DNA from: Liolophura sinensis
Taxonomy: Eukaryota; Mollusca; Polyplacophora; Chitonida; Chitonidae
DNA length: 64,000 bases
Direction: 5' to 3'
Assembly: GCF_032854445.1 (NCBI RefSeq)
Contig: NC_088303.1
Span: forward strand, 27,569,265-27,633,264
Below the pieces are notes generated by a model, which worked only from the letters and a program-made list of their open reading frames with translations, did not search any database and was not told the DNA's origin. How positions within the stretch are numbered: the stretch's first letter is position 1; each line of letters starts with the position of its first letter. The position numbers were made by a program, and so were the translations under genes. Shown piece by piece: positions 47,147-60,776 of this stretch.

Positions 47147-47369
47147 AATAACAATCTTTCATCTAAAGTTTAGCATTTTTCTGTCGACACATTTTTCTTG
47201 ATTCATCCGTCTTAAGATGGCCGCTGAATTTCTTATCAGTAACATTTAAGTGTGAGCATCAAAAGTATCAGTGTACGTCCTTTATGTGTTTCTGAAAGTG
47301 CATGTTTACATAGCAAACTTAAGATGAAATACAGTACTGTAAATGACCTAATATTTTGCCCAGTACTGT

Positions 47370-47550
47370 AAATGACCTAATATTTGGCAAATAAATGTTA
47401 CAAAATATTACTTTTGGTGCAGAAACTTTCTGTCTTGTAGGATATCATGCTGCTTTCCAAACAAACCTCAAAATACCTTGCTGCGATCAACAGAACTTTC
47501 AGAATGTGGCAAAATGTGCAACTGTCCTGGGCGAAGTTTTAGGTCATTTG
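47370..47550 (+). mobile_element. MITE family C copy
   Basis: AAATGACCTAATATTTGGC and TTTTAGGTCATTTGCCA are inverted ends. Internal ATCAACAGAACTTTCAGAAT and TACTTTTGGTGCAGAAACTT. Confidence 0.75.
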
Positions 47551-47692
47551 CCACAATTTGTTTTATGTGCCTAGATGTGATTAGATCATATGCTGAGTAC
47601 AAACTGCTTACCTGACACATTTTGTCTGTGCTGTCCCCATGACTGTAATCCAGGAGGCCTATAACACTGGGGGTAAGGACTGGGAATAACAT

Positions 47693-47787
47693 GACGGCTG
47701 CCAGCATTATGGTGGGTGGAAACCTGACACAGCCCGGGGGAAACCCACGGCCATCCGCATGTTGCTGATAGACCTTCCCACGTACTG
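47693..47787 (-). mobile_element. SINE-1 middle fragment
   Basis: GCCAGCATTATGGTGGGTGG to GACCTTCCCACGTAC only. Confidence 0.85.
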
Positions 47788-48591
47788 GGGAATAACATGC
47801 ATGTAAAAGTGTGACAAGTTGTTGAAATTTGTTGTTGATTTCAGTTTAGATTTTTATTTGCCTGCAGACATCATTCCTCCAGGAAAGCGTCCAGATTAAT
47901 GTGTTCTACTCAGAGCATTCTATAGCTCTCAGTTCATCTGTTGGTTCATGTCTTTAATATCCTACATGAAAAATTTCATAGACATGTGTGTACATGTAGG
48001 CCTACTTCACTCAACTGCTCAATAAATTGACAGAAAGTAGATTCTGGTTTTGTTGTCATTTTATGTCAAGAGTTATAAGTCATAATGGGTTGACTTTGTG
48101 ACATGTAGACCAATACAAATCAGAGGTTATGAAACATGGTGAAACAGTGTACTTGGTAAGACAAAGGGTTGAAGAAATTTTGAGCCAACAGCAGGGGTAA
48201 ACTCACATAAACTCACATGGAAATACCATCTTCACAGAGATTTGTCTCTTTGATTTGTTGATTGAAGGGACAAGGTCTTTTCAGAGGCTGCAGTGGGAAT
48301 CCTACAAATCCTATGAAACATGCTTGTCCTGTTTTCTGTATTTCACCTAAAGTTTACCTTGTATTTTTTTTTTTTGCATATTTCTGACTGATTAGTCCAC
48401 TTCCTAGAGTCACTTAATAATGTGTTATTACAAAGTTTTACCAACTTCTCCCCAGAAATTACCAGTAAAAGTTGTTGTTTAAAGCCTTTATGTGCTTCTG
48501 GAATTGAATTTAACTTACCAAACTTAAGAGGACACAGTAAATAAAACAAATTGACTGTCCAAGTTCCACAGTACCACAACTGAACAGTTTG

Positions 48592-48720
48592 ATTTGTTTA
48601 ATTCTTTGGTGTGCTTTACATCACACTCAAGAAAGTTTGAGTTTATTGTTAGAAGAAAAGTGTGAACTTAAGACCCTTAGCAAGGGATAGACCTATCAGA
48701 TCTCCTGACTGAAGGCCAAA
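48592..48720 (-). mobile_element. Old SINE-1-like fragment
   Basis: TTTAATTCTTTGGTGTGCTT and ACATCACACTCAAGAAAGTT resemble the minus-strand 3' end. Confidence 0.45.
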
Positions 48721-51092
48721 GTGGAGCAAGCCAAGGCAGAATTTGAACCTTGACCATTTCTGGTCATCAGAATGTACCTGAGAGACCTTCAATCTTCTTG
48801 ACATGAAGGTGTATATTTTAAAAATCATGTAACTTCCAAAACTCAACTATCATAGTCACATTTTTTTGGACCATTTTACTTTTATAATAATGATTGTGTT
48901 TTCATTGGTACATTCACAGTTTGATATTTGAGTAACCTATGGTTAATACTGTAGGAACTCAAGCAGTTTTCACATACCAGTACTGTGCAATAGCAGTCAG
49001 GTTTATTGGTGGAAGAAACCACACAGAGCCTGCAGGAAACCACACAAAAGCCCAAGGAAACCACCTGGTTTGTCTGGAAACTCAAAAATCCCTTGACACA
49101 AAGCTTCTGCCAAACCAACAAGACATTGATTTTCAACACTCTTCACTGGATGGAAGTTTGTGTTTCACCTACAAAGCAATCGTCTTCGTGTGGAGGAAAT
49201 CAGACATTGTGTGACAAACTACCCCTCAAAATTCTTGACAGGAAGCTTTATTATATTAAAATCACATAATCTCACTGACTTAACACTCTGTTATTTATTT
49301 CAATGTTGTTTCATAAAATTGTAAAAACGCTTGAATAATTAAGAGAATATCATTACTTGTTATTTTGTTGCATTTTCGATTATGTTGTATAATATTAACT
49401 GTTTAATCAATACTACTTAATGTTATAGTGTACATGCCAATGCTACATTTGGGCAAATTTGCCTGTGCTTGACCGATTGGTCGAATCGGTGTTCATGTAA
49501 ATGGAGAAAACACAAAACACCTGAAAAACCTCTTTATTTCAAGCTACAGTCAAAACAGCTAGAGTCTGATTTGAACAAGTGGTTTGTCAACCTAACTGGC
49601 CCAAATATGGTCCAGAGCGTTAAAACCATCAGAAACAGGCCAACCTCAGAACCCGACAAACTTTCTGACATGCCTGCATCTTTAAGTGTTTACAATATAT
49701 CAGTGCACAACATCACTAAGTCCTATAAATACAATAGAATTCAAATTTATTACCTATATTTAATATCACAAATTTTAATATGACATGAAGCAATAATTTT
49801 AAAGAAAAATAATTTTAAAACAATGAAAGACAATGATTATTGTCAAAATGAAATGTTAAAAAAATGGCTTTCATTCCATAGTGAAAACAGAAGTCTTAAA
49901 ATGCTATTATAAAAAAGAAGGTCAAGGTCAGAGATCATGTATACTTGTACTAAAGCCATCAAGAGATTCCAAACACCGTGGAAAGCTTATACAAAATGAT
50001 CCATATGACAGATTTTCAACAGCTTTTTTTTGCTTGACCGGATGCATACATTAGAAATGATGTAAACACTAATGCTTCAAGGCCTTTGGGGCAAAAAGAG
50101 TTGACAATGAGACAAGAGTTCTTCATATTGATGATATTGCATGTTCATGTAAGCTGTCACTTTTTTAACCTTGCAATTTTAGGCTGAACTATAAACAATC
50201 GTGTATGCAAAGTAAATGGTGGGACAAAAATGTCCGTATCACAGACATTAGATACATTCTGTATCTGACACACATACACATATCTCATGATGTTCAACAT
50301 TACGAGTAATTAAGCATCCAAGATCAAAATTGTGTGTTCACAGCTAATTATTACAAAATCCACCCAGTGACATTTGGCTTGAGCAAGGTCAAAGTCTTTC
50401 AATAAAGTTATTTGCCACCACTGGCAAAATATGTGACATGGTTTTGGCAGACACGATTTTAATTAAAACCTTCAAGGTCATGATCATCATAAATTAACAT
50501 AACTGAATGACCTTGAAAAAAAATATCACAGTCATCAAGGTCACAATCTTTATTAGTTAGGGTCATCGCCTTAACAAACATGTTGTGTATATGACATTTA
50601 AAAACTTGGTACCTTTGCCTTTAAGAAAAAATTATACATGTTTAAATAATAAAATCTCGCATCCAATTTAACAAAATATATCACAGTTGTCATGGGGTTA
50701 AAAAAGGGAGCATTTGTTGACCTTTGGTGGTGTTTTTCACCATTTCATGTTAGTGTGTGGCGCAGAGTGCTTCCATGGCAACAAAAGTATATGCTGATAA
50801 CAGTTAGAGAGAAACTATTGAAATGAACCCATAATCATGCAGTTACTTACATGTATTTGTTTATTTGTAGATTATCATCTTGATCATTTATAATGATGAT
50901 TTAACCAACCAAACTTTGATTTTGCCAAAGGTTAGTCTGAATGCCGTCATATTAACAATACTGACACAAAATGCCTTGAAGATGACGCCAGTCTTAAGAC
51001 TCTGCTTATTGATAGCATGCTGTCTTCTCCATTTTATCAATCAAGTTAGCTGACATGTTTATCAACACAAATAGCTCGAGTCATGTTGTTTG

Positions 51093-54000
51093 TCACGTCT
51101 TCTTCAACATTTCCACTAACTTATACATTTCCCGCAGCTGTTTTCTTCTTTCATTCTTGCAACCTGAAAAGAAAATAAGATCATTAGCTTACTGCTATCC
51201 TACAATCTGTTTTACAGTACATTTTCTGTATGTTTCACCTCACCTTCTACCACAGAAGCTAAACTAGTTTGTGCTAAAACTAGCTTGGGTGGTCGTAGCA
51301 CTACTTGGTAGCCTCAGTGGCCGTAGCACTACTTGGTAGCCTCAGTGGCCGTAGCACTACTTGGTAGCCTCAGTGGCCGTAGCACTACTTGGTAGCCTCA
51401 AAGGCCTATATGTGCATCATGTAGCGAAAATTAAGAAGCCAGTGCTTATCGTCATGTAAAGATGACATGTGCCATGTAAAGAAGACGTGTCATGTGAAGA
51501 TGACGTGTCATATAAAGATGTCATCTTTACATGATACGTGTCATGTGAAGATGGCATGTCGTGTAAGTTGGCATGTATCATGTAAAGATGACATGTTTCA
51601 TGTAAAGTTGACATGACAAAGATGACGAGTCATGTAAAGATTAATGAACTCACAAGGGAGCATGTAAGATTTTGCCAATCATCGCATAATGTGTTGACTG
51701 GAATTACGATAATTAACATTGTACCCACAATTTTAAAATCATTTCTTTTGAAGCTAGAATATCATGTATGTACCTTCCAAAAAAGATCAACAGAACCCTC
51801 AGAACCAGACAAAATGTCCAACCTGCTCAAGGTGTCAAGAGACCCAAGCTAAAGTGAGCTAAAGTAATGTCAAATCTGTAAAGGTCTCACTTACATGCTG
51901 TTGGGATTATATGCTATAGACTTACCGAGGAAGGAGTTCGCGACACTCTCCACTGTGGACGTTCCGCCGTCAATCTGTAGACTGGCCTCCTCTGCTAGCA
52001 CTGGTCCATCATCCCAGAGGAGGTCAAATCCACCCACATGCTTCTCTCTGCCCGTTAGTCTGGTCAACACAGATCAATACAGTCAGGTAAACAAACTCAC
52101 CCACACGCTTCTCTCTGCCCGTTAGCCTGGTCAACACAGATCAACACAGTCAGGTAAACAAACTCACCCACACGCTTCTCTCTGCCCGTCAGTCTGGTCA
52201 ACACAGATCAACACAGTCAGGTAAACAAACTCACTCACACGCTTCTCTCTGCCCGTCAGTCTGGTCAACACAGATCAACACAGTCAGGTAAACAAACTCA
52301 CCCACACGTTTCTCTCTGCCTGTCAGTCTGGTCAACACAGATCAACACAGTCAGGTAAACAAACTCACCCACACGTTTCTCTCTGCCCATCAGTCTGGTC
52401 AACACAGATCAACACAGTCAGGTAAACAAACTCACCCACACGCTTCCCTCTGCCCGTCAGTCTGGTCAACACAGATCAACACAGTCAGGTAAACAAACTC
52501 ACCCACACGTTTCTCTCTGCCGGTCAGTCTGGTCAACACAGATCAACACAGTCAGGTAAACAAACTCACCCACACGCTTCTCTCTGCCCGTCAGTCTGGT
52601 CAACACAGATCAACACAGTCAGGTAAACAAACTCACCCACACGTTTCTCTCTGCCGGTCAGTCTGGTCAACACAGATCAACACAGTCAGGTAAACAAACT
52701 CACCCACATGCTTCTCTCTGCCCGTCAGTTTGGTCAACACAGATCAACACAGTCAGGTAAACAAACTCACCCACACGCTTCTCTCCGCCCATCAATCTGG
52801 TCAACACAGATCAACACAGTCAGGTAAACAAACTCACCCACATGCTTCTCTCTGCCCGTCAGTCTTGTCAACACAGATTAACATAGTCAGGTAAACAAAC
52901 TCACCCACATGCTTCTCTCTGCCCGTCAGTCTGGTCAACACAGATCAACACAGTTAGGTAAAAAAGCCACCCATACACTTCTCTCTGCCCATCAGTCTGG
53001 TCAACACAGTCAGGTATATAAACTCCCACCCCCACCCCCACCCACCCCCCGCCCAAACACACTTCTCTGTCTGTCACTTCGGTCACAGTCAGCTAAACAA
53101 ACCCATACATACGCTTCTCTCAGCTAGTCAGCCTGGTCAACACAGTCAGGTAAACACACCCACCCACACACTTCTCTGCCTGTCACTCTGGTCACAGCCA
53201 GCTAAACAAACCCATACATACACTTCTCTCTGCTCGTCAGCCTGGTCAACACAGTCAGGTAAACGCCGCTCACCCCCCTCCCAACATGCCTCTCTCTACC
53301 TGTCAATCTGGTCAAAACAGTCAGGTAAACAAACCTCTCTCTACCCATCAGCATGGTCAATACAGTCAGGTAAACAAACCCACCCACATGCCTCTCTCTA
53401 CCTGTCAATCTAGTCAATCCAGTCAGGTAAACAAACCCACCCACATGCCTCTCTCTACATGTCAATCTGGTCAAAACATATCAACACAGATTATTTAAAA
53501 CAAACCTACCCACACCCAGATCATACCTGTTCTCCAGATCAAGTATATTTATGACATCCGTCAGAAGGCCGTATTTGAGCTGGTAATCTTCTTTACCACT
53601 GGCTGTCAGTGATGGGGATGCATTGATTTCAATCAGCCATCTGCAACAACAACCATATAGAAGAATAATTATAAAGATGAATATGAACATGAAGTCATGC
53701 TGGCACCAGTATTTGCCAAAGATTACACCAGTAACATCTCTCACAACAGGAATCCTTATAACATACAATGTACAATTCAAACCACCGCTATCACACATGT
53801 GTCCCCCAATTTTTCCACCAAATTGTCGTGGCACGATTCTTGCATATTGAATTGTTTAAATTTCAGAAGAGAAGACCCGAAAATTTTGTGTAGGTCTATG
53901 ATGTACTTATTCATGAAAACCTCTGCTCTTATAATGAACATCTGATATCACACTTTTATGGTCGTGGGTTTCCCCCAGGCTCTGCCCGGTTTCCTCCCAC

Positions 54001-57000
54001 CATAATGCTGGCCACCGTCGTATAAGTGAAATACTGTTAAGTACGGCATAAAACACCAATCAAATAAATAAATAAATAAATAAATATCACACTTTTCCAC
54101 TATTCATGTTTATATATGTGACACCGATTATTACAGGGTAAGTATAGGTAAGTGTGTTTTTCTGATTGTTGTTTAACGCCGAAGAATTTTTCACTTATAC
54201 AACTGCAGTCAGGATTACCAGTGGAGGAAAGCAGAGTGCCCAGGGAAAACGACTGACCTTTGGCAAGTTACTGATGAGCTTTCCAGACACTGATGGACAC
54301 TTTATTGGTAGAAGAGACATCTTCCAATAGACGAAACTGAACCACCATGACTCCCACAAGCAGTGAAAACAGAAGGATCTACAATTTCCCTGTGCCAGGA
54401 TGGGGTTGGAACTTGAACCTCAAACACTAACTGGAGTGAAAGCACCTCTCAGCAAAGGCCTCCTCCCCAGTTAATTATGATTAGAATACCCCGAACATGG
54501 TCTGACCAAACAAACAAAAAAATGAGAATAACTTACGGTTTCAGGTCACTGTCCAGTAAGATATCATAACCATACATTTCAAAGCAGTGCTTGTCATTGA
54601 TGATGAGTTTCTGGACACTTTGTAAGCTCTTAATGATAATGTTGTCCACCTGCTTGAACAAGGTCTTCACCTGTAAGAAAACAGAACACATTATATTTCA
54701 TGAGCTGAAATTGAAAGAAAAATTGAAGTCATAATTGAGGCCTCTGTGGATCAGTTGGTTAGCGCGCTAGCGCAGCGTAATGACCCAGAAGCCTCTCACC
54801 AATGAAGTTGCTGTGAGTTCAAGTCCAACTCATGCTGGCTTCCTCTCCAGCCCTAAGTGGAAAGGTCTGCCAGCAAGGTCTGGATGGTCAGGGGTTTCCC
54901 CGAGCCCGGTTTCCTCCCACCATAATGCTTGCCGCCATCATATAAGTGGGATATTCTTGAGTACGGTGTGAAACACCAATCAAATAAAATAAATAAATAA
55001 ATAAATGTAAGACATAATTTATTATACCATTCGTAGTTTATAACAGCCTGATGCCCTGGATTACAGTGGATATGATTTGAATGGCTTCTTCAGTAAGACA
55101 CCATATATTCACATACTGAATATTTTGATGAATTATTGAGTGAATTTGATTGTTTGGTTTTAAAAAAAAGGCATTCTGCACTGCAATATATGTTAAACCA
55201 TTGGTTCAAGCCATCAGAATAATAGCCATGTCAAGGTCCTTAACAAAATCAAAAATGCCAGAATTTTGTTGAAAATGGTCCAAAAACCTTGAACAATAAC
55301 TCATCTTGGTGAATTCATGTACCAAGCAATGAACCATTATGAAAGTCCAACAAACTGTTTCACGGCAGGTTGATGGACACACTCATGGACAAACAGACAT
55401 GACAGATTGATGGACTAACACACTCAGACAGACAGGCAGACATGACAGACTGATGGACTAACGCACTCACGGAAAAACAGACATGACAGACTGATGGACT
55501 AACACACTCATAGACAGACAGACAGACATGACAGACTGATGGACTAACACATTGATGGACAGACAGATATGACACACTGATGGACTTACACACTCACAGA
55601 CAAACATGACACACTGACGGACTAACACACACAGAGACAGACAGACATGACACACTGATGCACTAACACACTCACAGACAGAGAGGCATGACAGACTGAT
55701 GCACTAACACACTCACTGACAGACAGACATGACAGACTGATGGACTAATACACTCATAGACAGACAGACATGACAGACTGATGCACTAACACACTCACAG
55801 ACAGACATGACAGACTGATGCACTAACACACTCACAGACAGACATGACAGACTGATGCACTAACACACTCACAGACAGACAGACATGACAGACTGATGGA
55901 CTAACACACGCACACAGACGAACAGACAGACATGACAGACTGATGGACTAACACACTCACAGACAGACATGACAGATTGATGGACTAACACACTCACAGA
56001 CAGACAGACATGACAGACTGAATGACTGACACACTCACAGACAGACAGACATGACAGACTGAAGGACTAACACACACACACAGATGAACACACAGACATG
56101 ACAGACTGATGGACTAACACACTCACAGACAGACATGACAGATTGATGGACTAACACACTCACAGACAGACATGACAGATTGATGGACTAACACACTCAC
56201 AGACAGACAGACATGACAGACTGAATGACTGACACACTCACAGACAAACAGACATAACAGACTGATGGACTAACACACACACACAGACGAACAGACAGAC
56301 ATGACAGACTGATGGACTAACACACTCACAGACAGACATGACAGATTGATGGACTAACACACTCACAGACAGACAGACATGACAGACTGATGGACTAACA
56401 CATTGATGGACAGACAGATATGACACACTGATGGACTTACACACTCACAGACAAACATGACACACTGACGGACTAACACACACAGAGACAGACAGACATG
56501 ACACACTGATGCACTAACACACTCACAGACAGAGAGGCATGACAGACTGATGCACTAACACACTCACTGACAGACAGACATGACAGACTGATGGACTAAT
56601 ACACTCATAGACAGACAGACATGACAGACTGATGCACTAACACACTCACAGACAGACATGACAGACTGATGCACTAACACACTCACAGACAGACATGACA
56701 GACTGATGCACTAACACACTCACAGACAGACAGACATGACAGACTGATGGACTAACACACACACACAGATGAACAGACAGACATGACAGACTGATGGACT
56801 AACACACTCACAGACAGACATGACAGATTGATGGACTAACACACTCACAGACAGACAGACATGACAGACTGAATGACTGACACACTCACAGACAGACAGA
56901 CATGACAGACTGAAGGACTAACACACTCACAGACAGACAGACATGACAGACAAGGTGTAATCCCATAGACCCCTCAAGGATGGGTGAGGAACTAATAAAA

Positions 57001-60000
57001 CATTATTTAAAACCGGCACAAAAATGCAGGAGTCAGATGAACAGATTGCCCAGTTAAGGTTGAATGCCATAAAATTATATTTTTTGAGCGTGAGGTGGAA
57101 ATGATAACCTAAGAATCATGATTTTATTCTGTAACCCTTTTACTTTATAAAAATTTTTTACACTCAAAATGCAGGAAGAAAACAGGAGCCAGATAAAGAG
57201 ATTTAACTGATCAATTCATCATACATAATGGGATATTTTCCACAACGTGCAATACAATCACTATATGAATACCTGTCTACAGCTGTATCAGCAACAACTC
57301 GCTGTCGGCAAGAACTACTGCACTGGATTTATATTTGTCGTTTCCATCATCAAAGTAGTACACATGGCATTTATTTATGACCTGATGTCAATTACAATCT
57401 AGTCCATATATTAATATCATCTCAGAATGGCCAAACACAGACCCCCACAAATGGTAATAAAAACACTGCAAGTCTTACTGCAGGAAGTCCGTGTTTAGCT
57501 GTCAGGTACTGGCGTAGCTGTTGGGTCGACCACTTGCAGCCCTTCTCCGGGTCGTAATCCGGCGCCGTCTTCTGAATGGCTACATTGGTCAGATGGACGT
57601 CTGAGCCGAAGGTCAAGGCCATTGTGTTACAGATTAGTGCATCTTTCATGAGCAATAACAAAAGAAGTCTTTGTCATGCATGTGTGATAGGTACATGTAG
57701 AAGTCCCATTGACGTCCACACATTTTACATGTGAAAACTAAACATAAACAAAGGGAGAGAATGGCTAAGAAGTCTACAACTACATTCTGTCATGCACTTA
57801 ACACACAATAGAGAGTATTAAGGGTAAAAAACAGTTTCAGACAGTAAAAACTGGAAAATAAACTTTCTATACCGTAAACCTTTTTGATCTGTGATTTAAA
57901 AGCACTTTTTTAGTTGAATTCTTCCATACATTTAGTATGAAAATGACGCTAAAATGATCTGTATGTGTCATAACACTGTGCAATTATTTCTCTACCCCTA
58001 TAGTTCTCTCAGAATGTTTCAAAATATTGGTTTCAGAGCTGGTTGCAAAAGATGAAGAATGATAGTACTTTAACTTATTCTATACATGCATGTACTTATA
58101 TACACCCTCCATGTTTTATAGGGAATAAATCCAGACCAGAGAAAATTTTGCCATAACTGATATCATAAGACGGCACAGGCTAATAAGACAAATATTCAGT
58201 ATAATCTTGACATTCATACGGTTTTAAAGTCACATTTAGATGCAATTTAAGCAGTAAAACAATTACTGCATAGCCGTATAAATACATCTTCAAAGCTGCC
58301 CAGTTGTTTGCACATTACACTGTCACATACAACATCTACGAGCAGAGAATAAGAACACAATTTCTATAACTTCAAAGTATAGAAGAATAATAAAGAAGAT
58401 AATAGAAGAAATAAAGAATAAACACAAGGTCAGCATCAAGCATATGTTTTTTTGGGGACAACCAAAATGACCCACCCAAAAAAGGTTCCCCACCTAAAAA
58501 GTTCCCACTGGGTTTTGGGCGGGAATTTCTTTTTTACTATTTCTTAATGTCAGCTTTTTGAAATCCAGAGGCCTCTACTGCTCAGTTGGTTAGTGCGCTG
58601 GTGCAACGTAATGACCTCTCGCCAATGCGGTCATTGTGAGTTCAAGTCCAGTCCATGCTGGCTTCCTCTCTGGCCATACATGGAAAGGTCTGGCAGAAAC
58701 TTGCGGGTGGTCATGGGTTTTCCCCGGGCTGTGCCCGGTTTTCTCCCACTACAATGCTGGCCGCCCTCATATAAGTGAAATACTAGTATTCTTGAGCACG
58801 GCGTTAAACATCAATCAAAATAAATAAATAAATATATATAAAATCCATATCCCTTTCTTCAGCCAGAATCCTGATCTACCTTATTTTTCTCACAGGGCTG
58901 GGTTTTCTCTAATAAATAATTTTTTGAAGATGGCCTATTAGTTTATATGCATATGTTACCCTCCACTCATGAGCAAGAGTCATTTGATGACTTGTCAAAA
59001 AGGATACAAGCATCCTCAATAGAGTCCAGGGAAAATCGTGTGTTGGAAAACCGAGCAAATCCACTTCTATACAACCAGACCTTCAGTGGCATGAACTACA
59101 GGTACGAAAAAAAAAGAATAACAAGAGTGCTTTTGATAAACAGCTGTAACGGGATTATCTACACAATTAGCATTCTTTTTCAAGGAGTCTTGTTTCAATC
59201 CGTAAACGATTTTAGTATAGATATTATAAAGACTGAAATACTATTTAAAAAAACAAACATGTGCATACACTTTAACATTCACAACTTGAAACAACTCAAT
59301 ATCCACACCAAATCTCCATCATTATAAAGCATGTATGTGCATACACAACCACAGCTTTTGAACAAATTAGTTGAACCAGTTCTCTGTAAAATTGGGGCCT
59401 CCGTGGCTCAGTTGGTTAGCACGCTAGCGCAGCATAATGACCTAGGAGTCTGTCACCAATGCGGTCGCTGTGAGTTCAAGTCCAGCTCATGCTGGCTTTC
59501 TCTCCGGCCGTATGTGGGAAGGTCTGTCAGCTACCTGCGGATGGTCGTGGGTTTCCCCTGGGCTCTGCCCGGTTTCCACCCACCATAATGCTGGCCGCCG
59601 TCGTATAAGTGAAATATTCTTGAGTACGGCGTAAAACACCAATCAAAAAAAAAAAAAAAAAAAAATCTCTGTAAAATTGCATTGTTAATATGAACATTTC
59701 ACACTTTTTTCCAAACATTTGCCAATGTGAATGAATAAACAAATCAACAAATGATTATGGCTTAATGCCACCTTGGCAATACTGTAACCATATTGTGGTC
59801 AGAGCATTGTTTTAAGCACAAGACAGTTTCTGAAATATACTCTAAATGAGCTCAGATTTCGCCCACATAACTGTAGTTTTAGAGGCAAATAAATGTAACA
59901 AACTTTTATTTTTGGTGCTGAAACATACAATTTTCCAGTAGAATATCATCCTAAGTTCCAAATAAACATCAAAACTTGTTTCTAAAATTAATAACACTCT

Positions 60001-60726
60001 CAGAATCAGGAAAAATAAACAAGTTAGTCATAGACGAAATATATGGTCATTTAGGGAAAGCCAAAGCTAGGTGGCTTGGATTAAACCACGGTACTTACTG
60101 ACATGACCAAGGCATAGATCCTGATATCAAACTTCCTGCCTCCAATCAGGTAAGGTCTCTCCAGGTAACGCTGCACCACATACGTCTCTGGCAGCTGCTG
60201 ATTGGGGTCGGGCTGAGGTTGATACTCTCCCTTAGAATCAGAGGGGTAAACAATCAAAAAAGGTGTTCTTTAATAGCTCTGTTACTAGTAGCTAACAAAA
60301 AGAGCTGAAGTTTTTAAAGTGCCACAGAATGCTTAAGCTTAAAAAAAACTTGATTTCTTTGTTTATTCAAAGAAAAACAAAACTTGTTGCTTTGATCATT
60401 TCTCAATTAAATCTGAGCCACACTGTTTTTTCAGAGAAACCTGGTCCTTCACAATTTTTGAGAAAGTTTTACAATACCTATGGTAAACAGATCATGATTT
60501 ACTAAATGCCATTCATCTATGTACTCCGGTGGTAAACCCCCCAAAAAAGGGGGACTATTATCTTGAAGTCACATATTACATAGATATCAATACGTGTGTA
60601 ACAGGATATATACGTGTAAGTGCTTTCTACCTCCAAGCTGGAGGGAATTTCCATTTAGTCTAATGGTAGAAGCACAGACTCCAAACCCAGAGAACATTGG
60701 TTCAAATCCCGAGCTGATAGGCCCGT

Positions 60727-60776
<50 letters not shown>

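Larger units (their letters stand above)
44432..51092. other. Convergent spacer between NAPG and TTLL9
   Basis: 3' flanks of both genes, with a 56-bp minisatellite, MITE B and C copies and SINE-1 pieces. No further gene seen; the open frames near 48.9-49.8 kb look random. Confidence 0.5.
57601..59007 (-). other. U12-type intron (TTLL9, between the [10 protein letters not shown] and VHLTNVA exons)
   Basis: The minus-strand donor GTATCCTTTTT at 59007 and the branch site GGCCTTGAC at 57612-57620 (adenosine about 12 nt before the CTCAG acceptor) both match U12 consensus. Phase 1 (T|AC, Tyr). It contains a SINE copy at 58568-58838 and a MITE copy at 57872-58060. Confidence 0.85.

Noticed and set aside
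48882-49269. Overlapping plus and minus frames near 49 kb
   Set aside because: Neither has splice context or family likeness; the sequence has short CCACACAAAG-type repeats.
55360-56444. Cys/Ser/Val-rich minus-strand frames
   Set aside because: They follow the CAGACA minisatellite; the repeated peptide mirrors the DNA repeat.
60655-60728. A true tRNA-Trp gene
   Set aside because: The B-box and anticodon loop are good, but the acceptor and anticodon stems do not pair and a (TA)n tail follows, as in a SINE.
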